DNA of 6,956 nt from Spirochaetes bacterium ADurb.Bin110 (GCA_002070755.1 MWDY01000236.1:1-6956), one strand, 5' to 3'. Positions 1 through 6,784 are shown, counted from the first letter of the stretch. Translations and numbers: made by a program. The notes: a model not told the origin generated them from the sequence alone.

Positions 1-26
1 TGTCGGCAAGTGATATCTGAGTTCAT
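1..26 (-). CDS. Start of an unidentified gene, cut by the window edge
   Basis: An ATG at 26-24 opens a frame reading MNSDITCR before the window ends. It is called because the ATG sits behind an exceptionally strong Shine-Dalgarno stretch, GGAGGGAGGC at 36-27, which contains two overlapping GGAGG cores; the upstream one is 5 nt from the ATG. It has the same orientation as the sulfur-relay gene that ends at 211, so it could be the next gene of that transcript. Eight residues are too few to assign a family or to exclude a chance ORF. Confidence 0.45.
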
Positions 27-36
27 GCCTCCCTCC
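27..36 (-). promoter_or_regulatory. Strong Shine-Dalgarno site
   Basis: The minus strand reads GGAGGGAGGC immediately before the ATG at 26. The upstream GGAGG (36-32) is 5 nt from the start codon, which is good spacing. The downstream GGAGG (32-28) is too close to be the functional core. This is the main support for a gene starting at 26. Confidence 0.5.
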
Positions 37-66
37 GCCCCGGTAATTTTCGGCAATAGCGAAGAT

Positions 67-150
67 TCATATATATATTCGACCGTCGGTGAGCTTTTGC
101 CACACGATGCCCTGCACGAGCTTGCTCGTTAACAGCAGGAGCTTAACCAT
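67..150 (-). CDS. Possible 27-residue ORF, function unknown
   Basis: ATG at 150-148 and TGA at 69-67 give a 27-residue frame that begins MVKLLLLTSKLVQGIVWQK. An AAGGA lies 9 nt upstream of the ATG, slightly long for a Shine-Dalgarno. The N-terminal leucine run is short and does not make a convincing signal peptide or membrane helix. It lies between the sulfur-relay gene and the partial gene at 26, all in the same orientation, and an imperfect hairpin (111-139) falls inside it. It may equally be non-coding intergenic sequence; I recognise no family. Confidence 0.15.
   Translation of the reverse strand: MVKLLLLTSKLVQGIVWQKLTDGRIYI
111..139. other. Imperfect stem-loop downstream of the sulfur-relay gene
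   Basis: CCTGC (111-115) pairs with GCAGG (135-139), and the adjacent ACGAG (116-120) pairs with CTCGT (125-129) around a four-base loop. Five unpaired bases (130-134) lie on one side. No T-run follows on either strand, so it is not a typical intrinsic terminator. It could affect mRNA 3'-end stability of the upstream gene or be chance. Confidence 0.3.
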
Positions 151-210
151 GTTCGAAGGTCCTTATTCTTTAGTATTACATCTCTTACTAGTACATTTCT
201 AAAGCCGCTT

Positions 211-2760
211 CTAGATGAACAGATTCACATTGCCTTCGCTTGCAGCTCCCATGTAGGTCGCGACGCCGCCGACCACGACTCCATCGAGCAGTTCTTCGCG
301 CTTGACCCCCATGATGTCCATCGACATCTGGCATGCGATGAAGTGGACGCCTGCCTGACGCGCCTGTGCCATCATGGTTTCGAGCATGTCGATCTTTTTG
401 CTTTTCATACGCGACTTCATCAACTTCGGTCCGATTCCGCCGAAATTCATGTGGGAGAGAGAAAGGCCGCCCGCATGCTTGGGAAGCATCATGCCAAACA
501 TCTTACCCATGAAGTCTTTGGCGACGCTCGGCGCATCGGGCTTGCGGATGACCGAGAGTCCCCAGAACGTAAAGAACATGGTTACATCCTTGCCTGCGGC
601 AGCTGCCCCGTTCGCGAGCACGAAGCTCGCGAGGGCGCGATCGAAGTCGTTGGAAAACACGATAATGGTCGCACCTTTAGGTGTCATTTGGATGAATGAT
701 GCTCCTCTCATGGCCGCCGCTGTCTGTGCATCAGCCATTGCGCTCTGTTTGACGGTCTTCTCTATCATCGCGGTGTAAGTGCCGTTCGATTCTTCCATCG
801 AAATGAGGAGATTCCCAGTCACCTTGCACCACGCTCCAGCGTCGCGGACAAAGCCTGGATCAGTCGAGCGTATCACCACGCGACCGCCCTCAGGTAGTTT
901 ATCGATTTCAGTCTTGAGCCTCATGATTGGGCCGGGGCATTGCAGGCCGCAGGCGTCGACCTGGACAATCGTTTGACTCTTCGCTGCGAGCGATTCAGGC
1001 ATGCCTGAGCCTTCCGCGAAGGTCATGTGCAGGAGTTCCTGAGAGCCCTTTGCCAGACTGGACTGGAGGCCTGCAAGGCCCGGTTTGTAGATACCCTTGT
1101 GAGATTGAGGCTCGGTCGCGATCTCCCATGTCTTATAGCCGCCGGACAGGTTGGCTATTGATGTCCAGCCATTTTGTCTGAGAATTCGCTCCGCGAGATA
1201 CCCCCGAAGACCGACGCTGCAGTATATCAGAACTTCCCGGTCGCGCGGGATTTCGCCGAGCCTTTGTCGCAGCGCGTCCAGAGGAATGTTTTTCGCGCCA
1301 GGAATGGCACCGATGGAGAATTCTTCCGGGGTGCGCACATCGAACACAAAGCCACCTTTTTCCTGGAAGGCCTTCACCTCGTGCCACTGCAAATGATGGC
1401 TTAAGCCTGCAAGCATGTTTTCCGCCACCATTCCAGCGATGTTGACAGGGTCTTTGGCACTCGAAAAAGGTGGTGCATAGGCGTGTTCAATTTCGCCAAG
1501 CTCTGCCACTTTTGCCTTTCGGCGTATATAATCAGCAATCAGGTCGATTCGCTTGTCGACGCCGTCGTATCCTACGACCTGGGCTCCAAGGAGCGTCCCA
1601 TCGGGCGTGAATATAGTCTTTATAGTGAGCGGCTGGGCGCCAGGGTAATAGCTAGCATGGCTTGAACCATGGGTAATGATGGACATGCAGGGGATATTGT
1701 TCTTCTTGAGGAGTTTTTCAGCGACGCCTGCGGTAGCCACGGTGATGTCGAAGACCTTAGCGATTGATGTGCCGATCGCTCCATGCCACTTTCGTGTTCC
1801 AGGGCCTTTGGCGATGTTGTCCGCGACAACTCGCGCCTGTTTGTTAGCAGGTCCTGCGAGCGGCACGGGCATTGCCATATTTAGCACGGGATGAGGGAAG
1901 GCGATGGCATCCCCCAGCGCATAGATAGTAGGATCGCTCGTCTGTAAATTTTCATTGACGAGAATCGCGCCATTCCGCATTGTTTCGAGTCCAGCCGCTT
2001 TAGCGATTGTGGTTTCAGGGCGGACGCCGATAGAGAGCACGATCATGTCAGCATCGAGACGGGTTCCATCGGCGAGGACCGCAACGATACGCGAGCCAGC
2101 CTCTTCGAATTTCAAAACCGCTGAACTGAGGTAGAGCTCGATGTTTTTTTGTTTCAGATGCTGATGGACAAGCGCTGCCATCTCGAAATCGATTGGGTTC
2201 ATGACCTGATCGAGGGCTTCGACGATGGTGACGAATGAACCGCGCGCGTGCAGGTTCTCGGCCATTTCGAGACCGATGAAACCGCCGCCAACTACGATGA
2301 TCCGCTCCGGACGCTTTGTGTCGAGGTATTCTTTTATATGGTCGATGTCGCTCACGGAGCGAAGTGTGAAAATGCGTGAGTCTTCGATTCCTGGAATGGG
2401 CGGTTTAATCGGCTCCGCTCCGGGCGAAAGCACGAGCGCGTTGTACTCAAGCGAGTATTCGCGGCCACTATCCAGTTCTCGCGCCCGAATCTTCTTCGCC
2501 TCGCGGTCGATGCTGATCACCTCCGTGCGAATACGCACATCGACATTGAGCCATGCATTGAATTTTTCGGGTGTCATGACAAAAAGTCGATCTCGTTCCT
2601 TTATCGTTTCTCCTGCGTAATAAGGAAGGCCACAGTTGGCGTAACTTATGTGTGAACCACGCTCGAATAAGACAATTTCGGCATGCTCGTCGAGCCTGCG
2701 AAGCCTGGCTGCGGTCGAAGCTCCGCCCGCGACACCGCCTACGATGATATACCGTGCCAT
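211..2760 (-). CDS. CoA-disulfide/persulfide reductase-rhodanese-TusA-DsrE fusion protein
   Basis: This 849-residue cytoplasmic flavoprotein is predicted to reduce CoA-disulfide, polysulfide or persulfide with NAD(P)H and to pass sulfane sulfur through fused carrier domains. Residues 1-450 form the reductase: an FAD-binding VGGVAGGAS (7-15), the redox cysteine C43 in SYANCGLPY, the NAD(P)-binding VVGGGFIGLEMAE (156-168), a second flavin motif IYALGDA (279-285) and the dimerisation-domain motif YAPPFSSAKDPVN (428-440). A rhodanese domain (about 460-547) carries the active-site loop CSVGLRG with C514. A TusA-like domain (about 599-668) carries GLQCPGP with C608; the extra C604 is close by. A DsrE/DsrF/DsrH-like domain (about 690-849) carries C810 in IACQMSMDIMGV. 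All four expected cysteines are present and the frame is intact. The ATG is supported by AGAGGAG 7 nt upstream. The reductase-rhodanese pair is a known architecture; the exact substrate cannot be told from sequence. The gene is GC-richer than its neighbours. Confidence 0.92.
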   Translation of the reverse strand: MARYIIVGGVAGGASTAARLRRLDEHAEIVLFERGSHISYANCGLPYYAGETIKERDRLFVMTPEKFNAWLNVDVRIRTEVISIDREAKKIRARELDSGREYSLEYNALVLSPGAEPIKPPIPGIEDSRIFTLRSVSDIDHIKEYLDTKRPERIIVVGGGFIGLEMAENLHARGSFVTIVEALDQVMNPIDFEMAALVHQHLKQKNIELYLSSAVLKFEEAGSRIVAVLADGTRLDADMIVLSIGVRPETTIAKAAGLETMRNGAILVNENLQTSDPTIYALGDAIAFPHPVLNMAMPVPLAGPANKQARVVADNIAKGPGTRKWHGAIGTSIAKVFDITVATAGVAEKLLKKNNIPCMSIITHGSSHASYYPGAQPLTIKTIFTPDGTLLGAQVVGYDGVDKRIDLIADYIRRKAKVAELGEIEHAYAPPFSSAKDPVNIAGMVAENMLAGLSHHLQWHEVKAFQEKGGFVFDVRTPEEFSIGAIPGAKNIPLDALRQRLGEIPRDREVLIYCSVGLRGYLAERILRQNGWTSIANLSGGYKTWEIATEPQSHKGIYKPGLAGLQSSLAKGSQELLHMTFAEGSGMPESLAAKSQTIVQVDACGLQCPGPIMRLKTEIDKLPEGGRVVIRSTDPGFVRDAGAWCKVTGNLLISMEESNGTYTAMIEKTVKQSAMADAQTAAAMRGASFIQMTPKGATIIVFSNDFDRALASFVLANGAAAAGKDVTMFFTFWGLSVIRKPDAPSVAKDFMGKMFGMMLPKHAGGLSLSHMNFGGIGPKLMKSRMKSKKIDMLETMMAQARQAGVHFIACQMSMDIMGVKREELLDGVVVGGVATYMGAASEGNVNLFI

Positions 2761-2767
2761 TCAAATG

Positions 2768-2774
2768 CTCCTCT
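2768..2774 (-). promoter_or_regulatory. Shine-Dalgarno site of the sulfur-relay gene
   Basis: The minus strand reads AGAGGAG, with the AGGAG core ending 7 nt before the ATG at 2760. This is close to ideal and fixes the start; the preceding sequence is AT-rich and non-coding. Confidence 0.75.
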
Positions 2775-2788
2775 ATAAACCAAATTAA

Positions 2789-2812
2789 TTTATATAGATA
2801 TATTTATATAAA
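2789..2812. repeat. Perfect 8-bp AT-only inverted repeat over the promoter
   Basis: TTTATATA (2789-2796) and TATATAAA (2805-2812) are exact reverse complements separated by 8 bases. The repeat covers the candidate -10 hexamer and the predicted start point, where a repressor would be expected to bind. It could be an operator for a thiol- or sulfide-responsive regulator, but no regulator gene lies in the window. AT-only arms arise easily by chance in AT-rich DNA. Confidence 0.3.
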
Positions 2813-2831
2813 GATAATACAATAAATGCAA
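2803..2831 (-). promoter_or_regulatory. Candidate sigma70-type promoter of the sulfur-relay gene
   Basis: On the minus strand TTGCAT (2831-2826) and TATAAA (2808-2803) are separated by exactly 17 bases. The -10 hexamer matches 5 of 6 consensus bases and the -35 only 3 of 6. Transcription would begin near 2796, leaving a leader of about 35 nt that carries the Shine-Dalgarno. Several other TATA-like hexamers occur in this very AT-rich stretch, so the exact site is uncertain. A promoter here suggests this gene is transcribed separately from the recN unit. Confidence 0.45.
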
Positions 2832-2974
2832 TACCCCTCCACACTTTTACGGTAATTCTATCCTGTCCCAAATTGTTGCAGATAAGAGCACGATGAGTGG
2901 AAACAACATTGCAGAGATTCGCTATATCTTAGTCCAGATAAAATGCATAGAGAGTAGAAGAGGCTCTTGGCTAT

Positions 2975-4672
2975 TCAATCATGCGAAATGGCTTTTTTCA
3001 ACAGTTCTGCCGCGTGGATTCTTGAGGCTTCGCTCTCCGAAGAGCCAGATAGCATCCGTGCAATCTCGGTTTCTCGCTCTTTTCCAGAAAGAAAGCGTAT
3101 AGAGGCACCAGTTCTGCCTTTTGATACAAATTTATCGACTTTGCCTTGGTGGTCAGCTTGTACTGCGATGGTTGCGAGGTGTGTAACGCACAGAACTTGG
3201 CGATACTGGCTTAACTGCCTTAGGTATTCGCCAACGGCAACACCAACTTGCCCTCCTATTCCTGAATCGATTTCATCGAACACTAAGGTCTCAACTTCGT
3301 CGTGAGAAGCTAACACAGCCTTGATTGCAAGAGCAAATCTCGACAGCTCTCCTCCTGAAGCGATTCTAGACAAGGGAAGTTCAGGTTCTCCTGGGTTCGG
3401 AGCAATGAAAAATTCTGCTTCATCGATGCCGCGGGGTGTCGTCCCATATTCGCCTCTTTCATCTATGATTCTCTTTAAGCGAAGGTTCACCTGCGCCTCT
3501 GGCATTCCTAAATTTTTGACTATTTCTTTTATCGAAGAAGACATCGAAACTGCAGCTATCATTCGCTTCTCAGAAAGCTGATATGCTCTATTCAATACCT
3601 CTTTCTCGAGCGATTTCTCTTTCTTTTCAAGTTCTTCGGCGTTTTCCTCAGCATGTTCAAGCGCTTCGAGTCGTCTCCGTGCCCGTTCGTAGGCCTGTAG
3701 CACATCATCAAGCTTTGGCCCATATTTGTGCTTTAGGCGTTGAAGATCAGCGAGTCTCCTTTCAATGCTTTCGAGACGATCAGGATCGAAGCGAAGGCTA
3801 GCCTTGTACTCATTCAAAGACTCGGATACATCTTCTAGCTCATAGTAGACCGTAGAAAGTCTTTCAGAGAAAGACCCCAACCGGACATCGACTGAACGCG
3901 CAGTTTCGATATTAGCTCGAACCTTTTTTAAGGCATGGAGCACATCGGCGCTTTCACCGCTATCCAAAAGTATTGAGGCTTCGGATACTGCTCCAAATAG
4001 CTTTTCATGCTCCGCGAGTATCTTTTCCTCAGCTAGAAGCTCATTGTCCTCATTGGGCTTGGGCTTTATCGATGCAATGTCCCTTATTACAAAATCAAGG
4101 TAATCCGCTTCCTGTGTGCGCTTTGCTTTTTGTTCCAATACTTCCTGCAGTTGACGAGTCGCTTCTCTCCATTCTGAATAGATCTTTTGATATGATCTCA
4201 ATTCATCCTCTAGATTGGCATAGGCATCCAGCATGTCCAAATGAGTAGATGAATCTATAAGCCTTTGATGTTCATGCTGACCATGTATATCAACAAGATA
4301 TTGAGTGAATTCCAGGAGCTCATTCCTAGAAACCTGTCGATCTTGGATCCATGCTAGCGTTCGGCCATTCTGTTTGAGAACTCGGCGAAGCAAGATCTCC
4401 TCATTAGGCTGCCATTCTATGCCTTTTTCTTTAAACCAGAACCCAACCTGAGAATTGCTCGAAACAGAGAAAAGCCCTGTTGCGGAGCATTCTGTTGCTC
4501 CTTCGCGGATCATTGAATTGTCGACCCGTGCGCCAAGCAGAAATCCAAGAGCATCGACGATCAAAGATTTGCCAGTTCCGGTCTCTCCTGAGAACACCGT
4601 CATTCCAGGTGAAAAATCTATATCTATGCTCTCAATAATGGCGAAATTACGCACGGAAAGCTGCTCAAGCAT
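2975..4672 (-). CDS. recN: DNA repair protein RecN
   Basis: RecN is an SMC-like ATPase of the bacterial cytoplasm that acts early in recombinational repair of double-strand breaks. This 565-residue protein has the usual family length and is complete. The N-terminal MLEQLSVRNFAIIESIDIDF is typical, followed by the Walker A GETGTGKS (29-36) and the Q-loop DIHGQHEHQ (128-136). The middle (about 150-385) is rich in Glu, Lys, Arg and Leu, consistent with two antiparallel coiled-coil arms. The C-terminal ATPase half has the ABC signature ASGGELSR (438-445), Walker B TLVFDEID (462-469) and the switch histidine H498 in CVTH. The start is supported by GGGAG 6 nt upstream. It overlaps the NAD kinase gene by 8 nt, implying translational coupling. 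NAD kinase and recN are neighbours in many bacteria, including Escherichia coli. Confidence 0.97.
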   Translation of the reverse strand: MLEQLSVRNFAIIESIDIDFSPGMTVFSGETGTGKSLIVDALGFLLGARVDNSMIREGATECSATGLFSVSSNSQVGFWFKEKGIEWQPNEEILLRRVLKQNGRTLAWIQDRQVSRNELLEFTQYLVDIHGQHEHQRLIDSSTHLDMLDAYANLEDELRSYQKIYSEWREATRQLQEVLEQKAKRTQEADYLDFVIRDIASIKPKPNEDNELLAEEKILAEHEKLFGAVSEASILLDSGESADVLHALKKVRANIETARSVDVRLGSFSERLSTVYYELEDVSESLNEYKASLRFDPDRLESIERRLADLQRLKHKYGPKLDDVLQAYERARRRLEALEHAEENAEELEKKEKSLEKEVLNRAYQLSEKRMIAAVSMSSSIKEIVKNLGMPEAQVNLRLKRIIDERGEYGTTPRGIDEAEFFIAPNPGEPELPLSRIASGGELSRFALAIKAVLASHDEVETLVFDEIDSGIGGQVGVAVGEYLRQLSQYRQVLCVTHLATIAVQADHQGKVDKFVSKGRTGASIRFLSGKERETEIARMLSGSSESEASRIHAAELLKKAISHD

Positions 4673-5519
4673 CGTTGTCTCCCGACCAACCCAGTTTTGT
4701 TCTTAGAGCAGAGAAAAAGGCATTGCCTGAAGGCACAACTAAAAATGCACTCCTCTCATATTCTCGAATCTGGACTATATCGCCTTTCTCGAGATTTGCC
4801 ACTATATGACCATCCGCGATCAAAAGAGCCCCAGCTTTCTTAGTCTCGTCGATTTCGATATCTATGTAATTGGAGGCAGGTATAACTAAAGGTCTAGATG
4901 CTAACGTGAACGGGCATATTGGATTTATTATAAGAGCACTGATTTCTGGATGTAAGGCTGGCCCACCCGCCGCTAGATTGTAAGCAGTAGAGCCGGTAGG
5001 CGTTGAAACAATAAGACCATCGGCCCTGTAATAACCAAAGCATTCCCTATTGATTGATAGACACATGCGTATCATTCGAGCGCCGCTCTCAGACGATACA
5101 ACTATATCATTGAGCGCGATTCCTTTATGAAGAATATTCTTTCCTCTATACGCACAAGATTGCAGCATTAAGCGCTTTGATGGCTCTAAATCTCCGTTCT
5201 GCCAATGCTCGAAAGTAAAAGCCCAGGTGTCCATCTTGTTAGCAGCGATAAATCCTAGAGTTCCTAAGTTTATTGGAAGAATAGGTATACCGCGAGGGCC
5301 AGCAAATCGAGCGGCATAAAGAAGCGTGCCATCGCCACCAAGACTTATGATAAGGCTATATCGATCAAAATCTGGATATTCTGATATAGATCCTCGAAAT
5401 GCGAGGATTTCTGCATGCCAGCCTTTCTGTTCTAGCTCAGCTTGCACAATTTGTGCTGCATGTCCAGCATCATCTTTGTTGAGATTTGCGAAAATGAGCG
5501 TAGATTTGCTTTCCGACAT
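4665..5519 (-). CDS. nadK: NAD kinase
   Basis: NAD kinase phosphorylates NAD+ at the 2'-hydroxyl of its adenosine ribose, using ATP or polyphosphate, and is the only de novo source of NADP+. The protein has 284 residues, normal for the bacterial enzyme. It shows the diagnostic GGDGT (61-65, with D63), LPINLGTLGF (81-90), an LND motif at 136-138 where many homologues have Asn-Glu, and the glycine-rich RADGLIVSTPTGSTAY (165-180). The C-terminal LRTKLGW (272-278) is also family-like. The ATG has AGGAG 6 nt upstream, and this site overlaps the stop codon of the preceding gene. Its last codons overlap recN, placing it in the middle of a three-gene unit. All core motifs are present, so activity is expected. 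Confidence 0.96.
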   Translation of the reverse strand: MSESKSTLIFANLNKDDAGHAAQIVQAELEQKGWHAEILAFRGSISEYPDFDRYSLIISLGGDGTLLYAARFAGPRGIPILPINLGTLGFIAANKMDTWAFTFEHWQNGDLEPSKRLMLQSCAYRGKNILHKGIALNDIVVSSESGARMIRMCLSINRECFGYYRADGLIVSTPTGSTAYNLAAGGPALHPEISALIINPICPFTLASRPLVIPASNYIDIEIDETKKAGALLIADGHIVANLEKGDIVQIREYERSAFLVVPSGNAFFSALRTKLGWSGDNDA

Positions 5520-5525
5520 AAAAAT

Positions 5526-5531
5526 CTCCTA
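5526..5531 (-). promoter_or_regulatory. Stop codon/Shine-Dalgarno overlap before nadK
   Basis: The minus strand reads TAGGAG. TAG (5531-5529) is the stop of the DegT-like gene and its last two bases form part of the AGGAG (5530-5526) used by nadK, whose ATG follows after 6 nt. Ribosomes terminating upstream would be positioned to reinitiate, supporting translational coupling. Confidence 0.65.
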
Positions 5532-6554
5532 TGGTAGTGTGGCAATTACTTTGCCTATTTGATCTACTTGCTGGTTGGTGAGTTTATGATGCATAGGAAA
5601 TAAAATACAGCGCATTGTTATAGACCGTGCGTTGGGAAATATCGCTTCTTGTTCGGGTTCGCTTTCTGATACTTTCTTTGCAATAGAAGAACCAAACGCA
5701 TATTCGCTCTCTACACCATGTTTCATAGCATAATCTATGATTTCTTTCACGCTTGTTTCAGAGAATATTGGAAAGGCATATACGGGACAGGACTCAGGAT
5801 CTTCTAGCTGCAAATATGAATGACGAGTCCGCAAAAGTTGCCCTACCAATCTCTGGTAGATCGTCTTTCTCCGCTCTATCATCTTAGGATAACTTTTCAG
5901 CTGAGATATGCCAAGTGCAGCGTTATAATCGGTCATCTTAAGTTCTTTCGGCATAGATTCATCCAGTAACCGCAATATTTGAGCGTCTCTCTTGCTGGTC
6001 GCACAAAGAAGAGCTCCTCCGCCAGTTGCAATAGCAGAATCTGCCTCGAGACTCCAGATCAAAAAGTGACCGTAGAGATTTTTTCCGCTGGACATTGTGA
6101 CCATACCCAGGGTCTGCGATATGTCCTCTACAATAGGCATATCAATTCTTTCTAGCAAAGCTTCGGAAGGAGGCCTTCCAAGTGCATCGAACAAAATAAT
6201 CGCAGATGGATTGGCTAGCGAGATACTTTCTGGCTCTGGATGAAGTGTCTTTTCATCGATATCTAGAATTATCGGCGTGAATCCACTGTCCTCTAGAGCA
6301 TCCTTCTGCCATGCCGGTGCAAGTGCAGAAATAGCTATTTTTGCACCTCTTTCTAAGCCGCAAGTTTGAAGCGCTTTTTGGAGAGCATTATAAGGGCTTC
6401 TCAGTGCTATCACATATTCAAGATTAAATTGCTGTTTTACGGTACTTTCAAAGCGCTCGTTAAACACATCTTCGGTTACAGCATCTTCTACCATTCTGCT
6501 AAGGACGAGATCCATATCTCTACGGGTAATATAAGGGGAAAAAACGGATATCAT
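5529..6554 (-). CDS. DegT/DnrJ/EryC1/StrS aminotransferase-like protein, probably not PLP-catalytic
   Basis: The 341-residue product resembles the sugar aminotransferase family of fold-type I PLP enzymes, whose members normally make amino sugars for surface polysaccharides. Family-like regions in order: PYITRRDMDLVL (7-18), ALRSPYNALQKAL (50-62), IVEDISQTLG (141-150) with D144 at the PLP ring-nitrogen aspartate position, SLEADSAIATGGGAL (168-182), YNAALGISQL (210-219), and LFPMHHKLTNQQVDQI (318-333). The catalytic lysine, normally six residues into the segment starting at S168, is replaced by S173 (codon 6038-6036, TCT). The phosphate-binding Gly-Thr near residue 53 is also missing. It is somewhat shorter than the usual 360-400 residues. 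No sugar-pathway gene is nearby; it is 9 nt upstream of nadK. The frame is intact, suggesting selection for a non-aminotransferase role. No clear Shine-Dalgarno precedes the ATG, but a TAG lies upstream in frame and no better start is seen. Confidence 0.78.
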   Translation of the reverse strand: MISVFSPYITRRDMDLVLSRMVEDAVTEDVFNERFESTVKQQFNLEYVIALRSPYNALQKALQTCGLERGAKIAISALAPAWQKDALEDSGFTPIILDIDEKTLHPEPESISLANPSAIILFDALGRPPSEALLERIDMPIVEDISQTLGMVTMSSGKNLYGHFLIWSLEADSAIATGGGALLCATSKRDAQILRLLDESMPKELKMTDYNAALGISQLKSYPKMIERRKTIYQRLVGQLLRTRHSYLQLEDPESCPVYAFPIFSETSVKEIIDYAMKHGVESEYAFGSSIAKKVSESEPEQEAIFPNARSITMRCILFPMHHKLTNQQVDQIGKVIATLP

Positions 6555-6607
6555 CGGCCAGATACTATCATCTCGGAACTATGGGTACAAGTCAGCAATG
6601 ATTGGAT

Positions 6608-6627
6608 ATATTGCTATTAAGCAATAT
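6608..6627. repeat. Perfect 7-bp inverted repeat upstream of the DegT-like gene
   Basis: ATATTGC (6608-6614) and GCAATAT (6621-6627) are exact reverse complements around a six-base loop, 54 nt upstream of the ATG at 6554. It could be an operator or a leader hairpin of the degT-nadK-recN unit. No T-run follows on the minus strand, so it does not look like a terminator. I found no promoter hexamer pair in this gap good enough to call. Confidence 0.3.
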
Positions 6628-6640
6628 CATCATTATCTCC

Positions 6641-6653
6641 AAGGCCGAGCCTT
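6641..6653. other. Short hairpin downstream of 5S rRNA
   Basis: AAGGC (6641-6645) pairs with GCCTT (6649-6653) around a three-base loop, about 20 nt beyond the end of 5S. On the minus strand the T-run lies before rather than after the hairpin, so it is not a standard intrinsic terminator, though it could mark the 3' end of the rRNA transcript. Confidence 0.25.
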
Positions 6654-6665
6654 TCCTAGGTTGAA

Positions 6666-6672
6666 TAAAAAA
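6666..6672 (-). terminator. T-run directly after 5S rRNA, possible termination point
   Basis: The minus strand reads GGCTTTTTTATTC immediately after the 5S terminal helix, giving six consecutive T. A U-rich stretch abutting the stable 5S structure commonly marks the end of rRNA operons. There is no separate dedicated hairpin immediately before it, so the call is tentative. Confidence 0.4.
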
Positions 6673-6784
6673 GCCTGGCGACGACCTACTCTTCCACCGA
6701 TTGGCAGTACCATCGGCGTTGGAGGGCTTAACTTCCGTGTTCGGTATGGGAACGGGTGTGGCCCCTCCACAATAGTCACCAGGC
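6673..6784 (-). rRNA. rrf: 5S ribosomal RNA
   Basis: 5S rRNA is part of the large ribosomal subunit. The minus strand begins GCCTGGTGAC and ends GTCGCCAGGC; these ten bases pair completely, with one U-G wobble, to form helix I. Between them lie the conserved CACACCCGTTCCCATACCGA and the following GAACACGGAAGTTAAG, characteristic of bacterial 5S. The length of about 112 nt is at the short end of the bacterial range. Exact ends could differ by one or two bases. It is transcribed in the same direction as the downstream degT-nadK-recN unit. Confidence 0.96.

Noticed and set aside
168..204. CTTTAG/CTAAAG inverted repeat after the sulfur-relay gene
   Set aside because: Six-base AT-rich arms with a 25-base loop and no T-run; too weak to call a terminator.
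2225..2620. Plus-strand frame of 131 codons inside the sulfur-relay gene
   Set aside because: It is antisense to the well-supported NAD(P)/FAD domain, has no Shine-Dalgarno and shows no recognisable motif; a shadow of the GC-rich coding strand. The same applies to other antisense frames at 343-1404 and in recN.
2876..2915. Direct repeat TTGCAGA at 2876-2882 and 2909-2915
   Set aside because: Only seven bases, two copies, no flanking mobile-element features; likely chance.
2955..2975. Weak AAGAG/CTCTT pairing just after the recN stop
   Set aside because: The loop would be too small, the stem is effectively four pairs and no T-run follows, so it does not qualify as a terminator.
2893..3305. 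Plus-strand frames spanning the end of recN and the adjacent gap
   Set aside because: They lie mostly opposite recN coding sequence and have no family-like features or convincing start.
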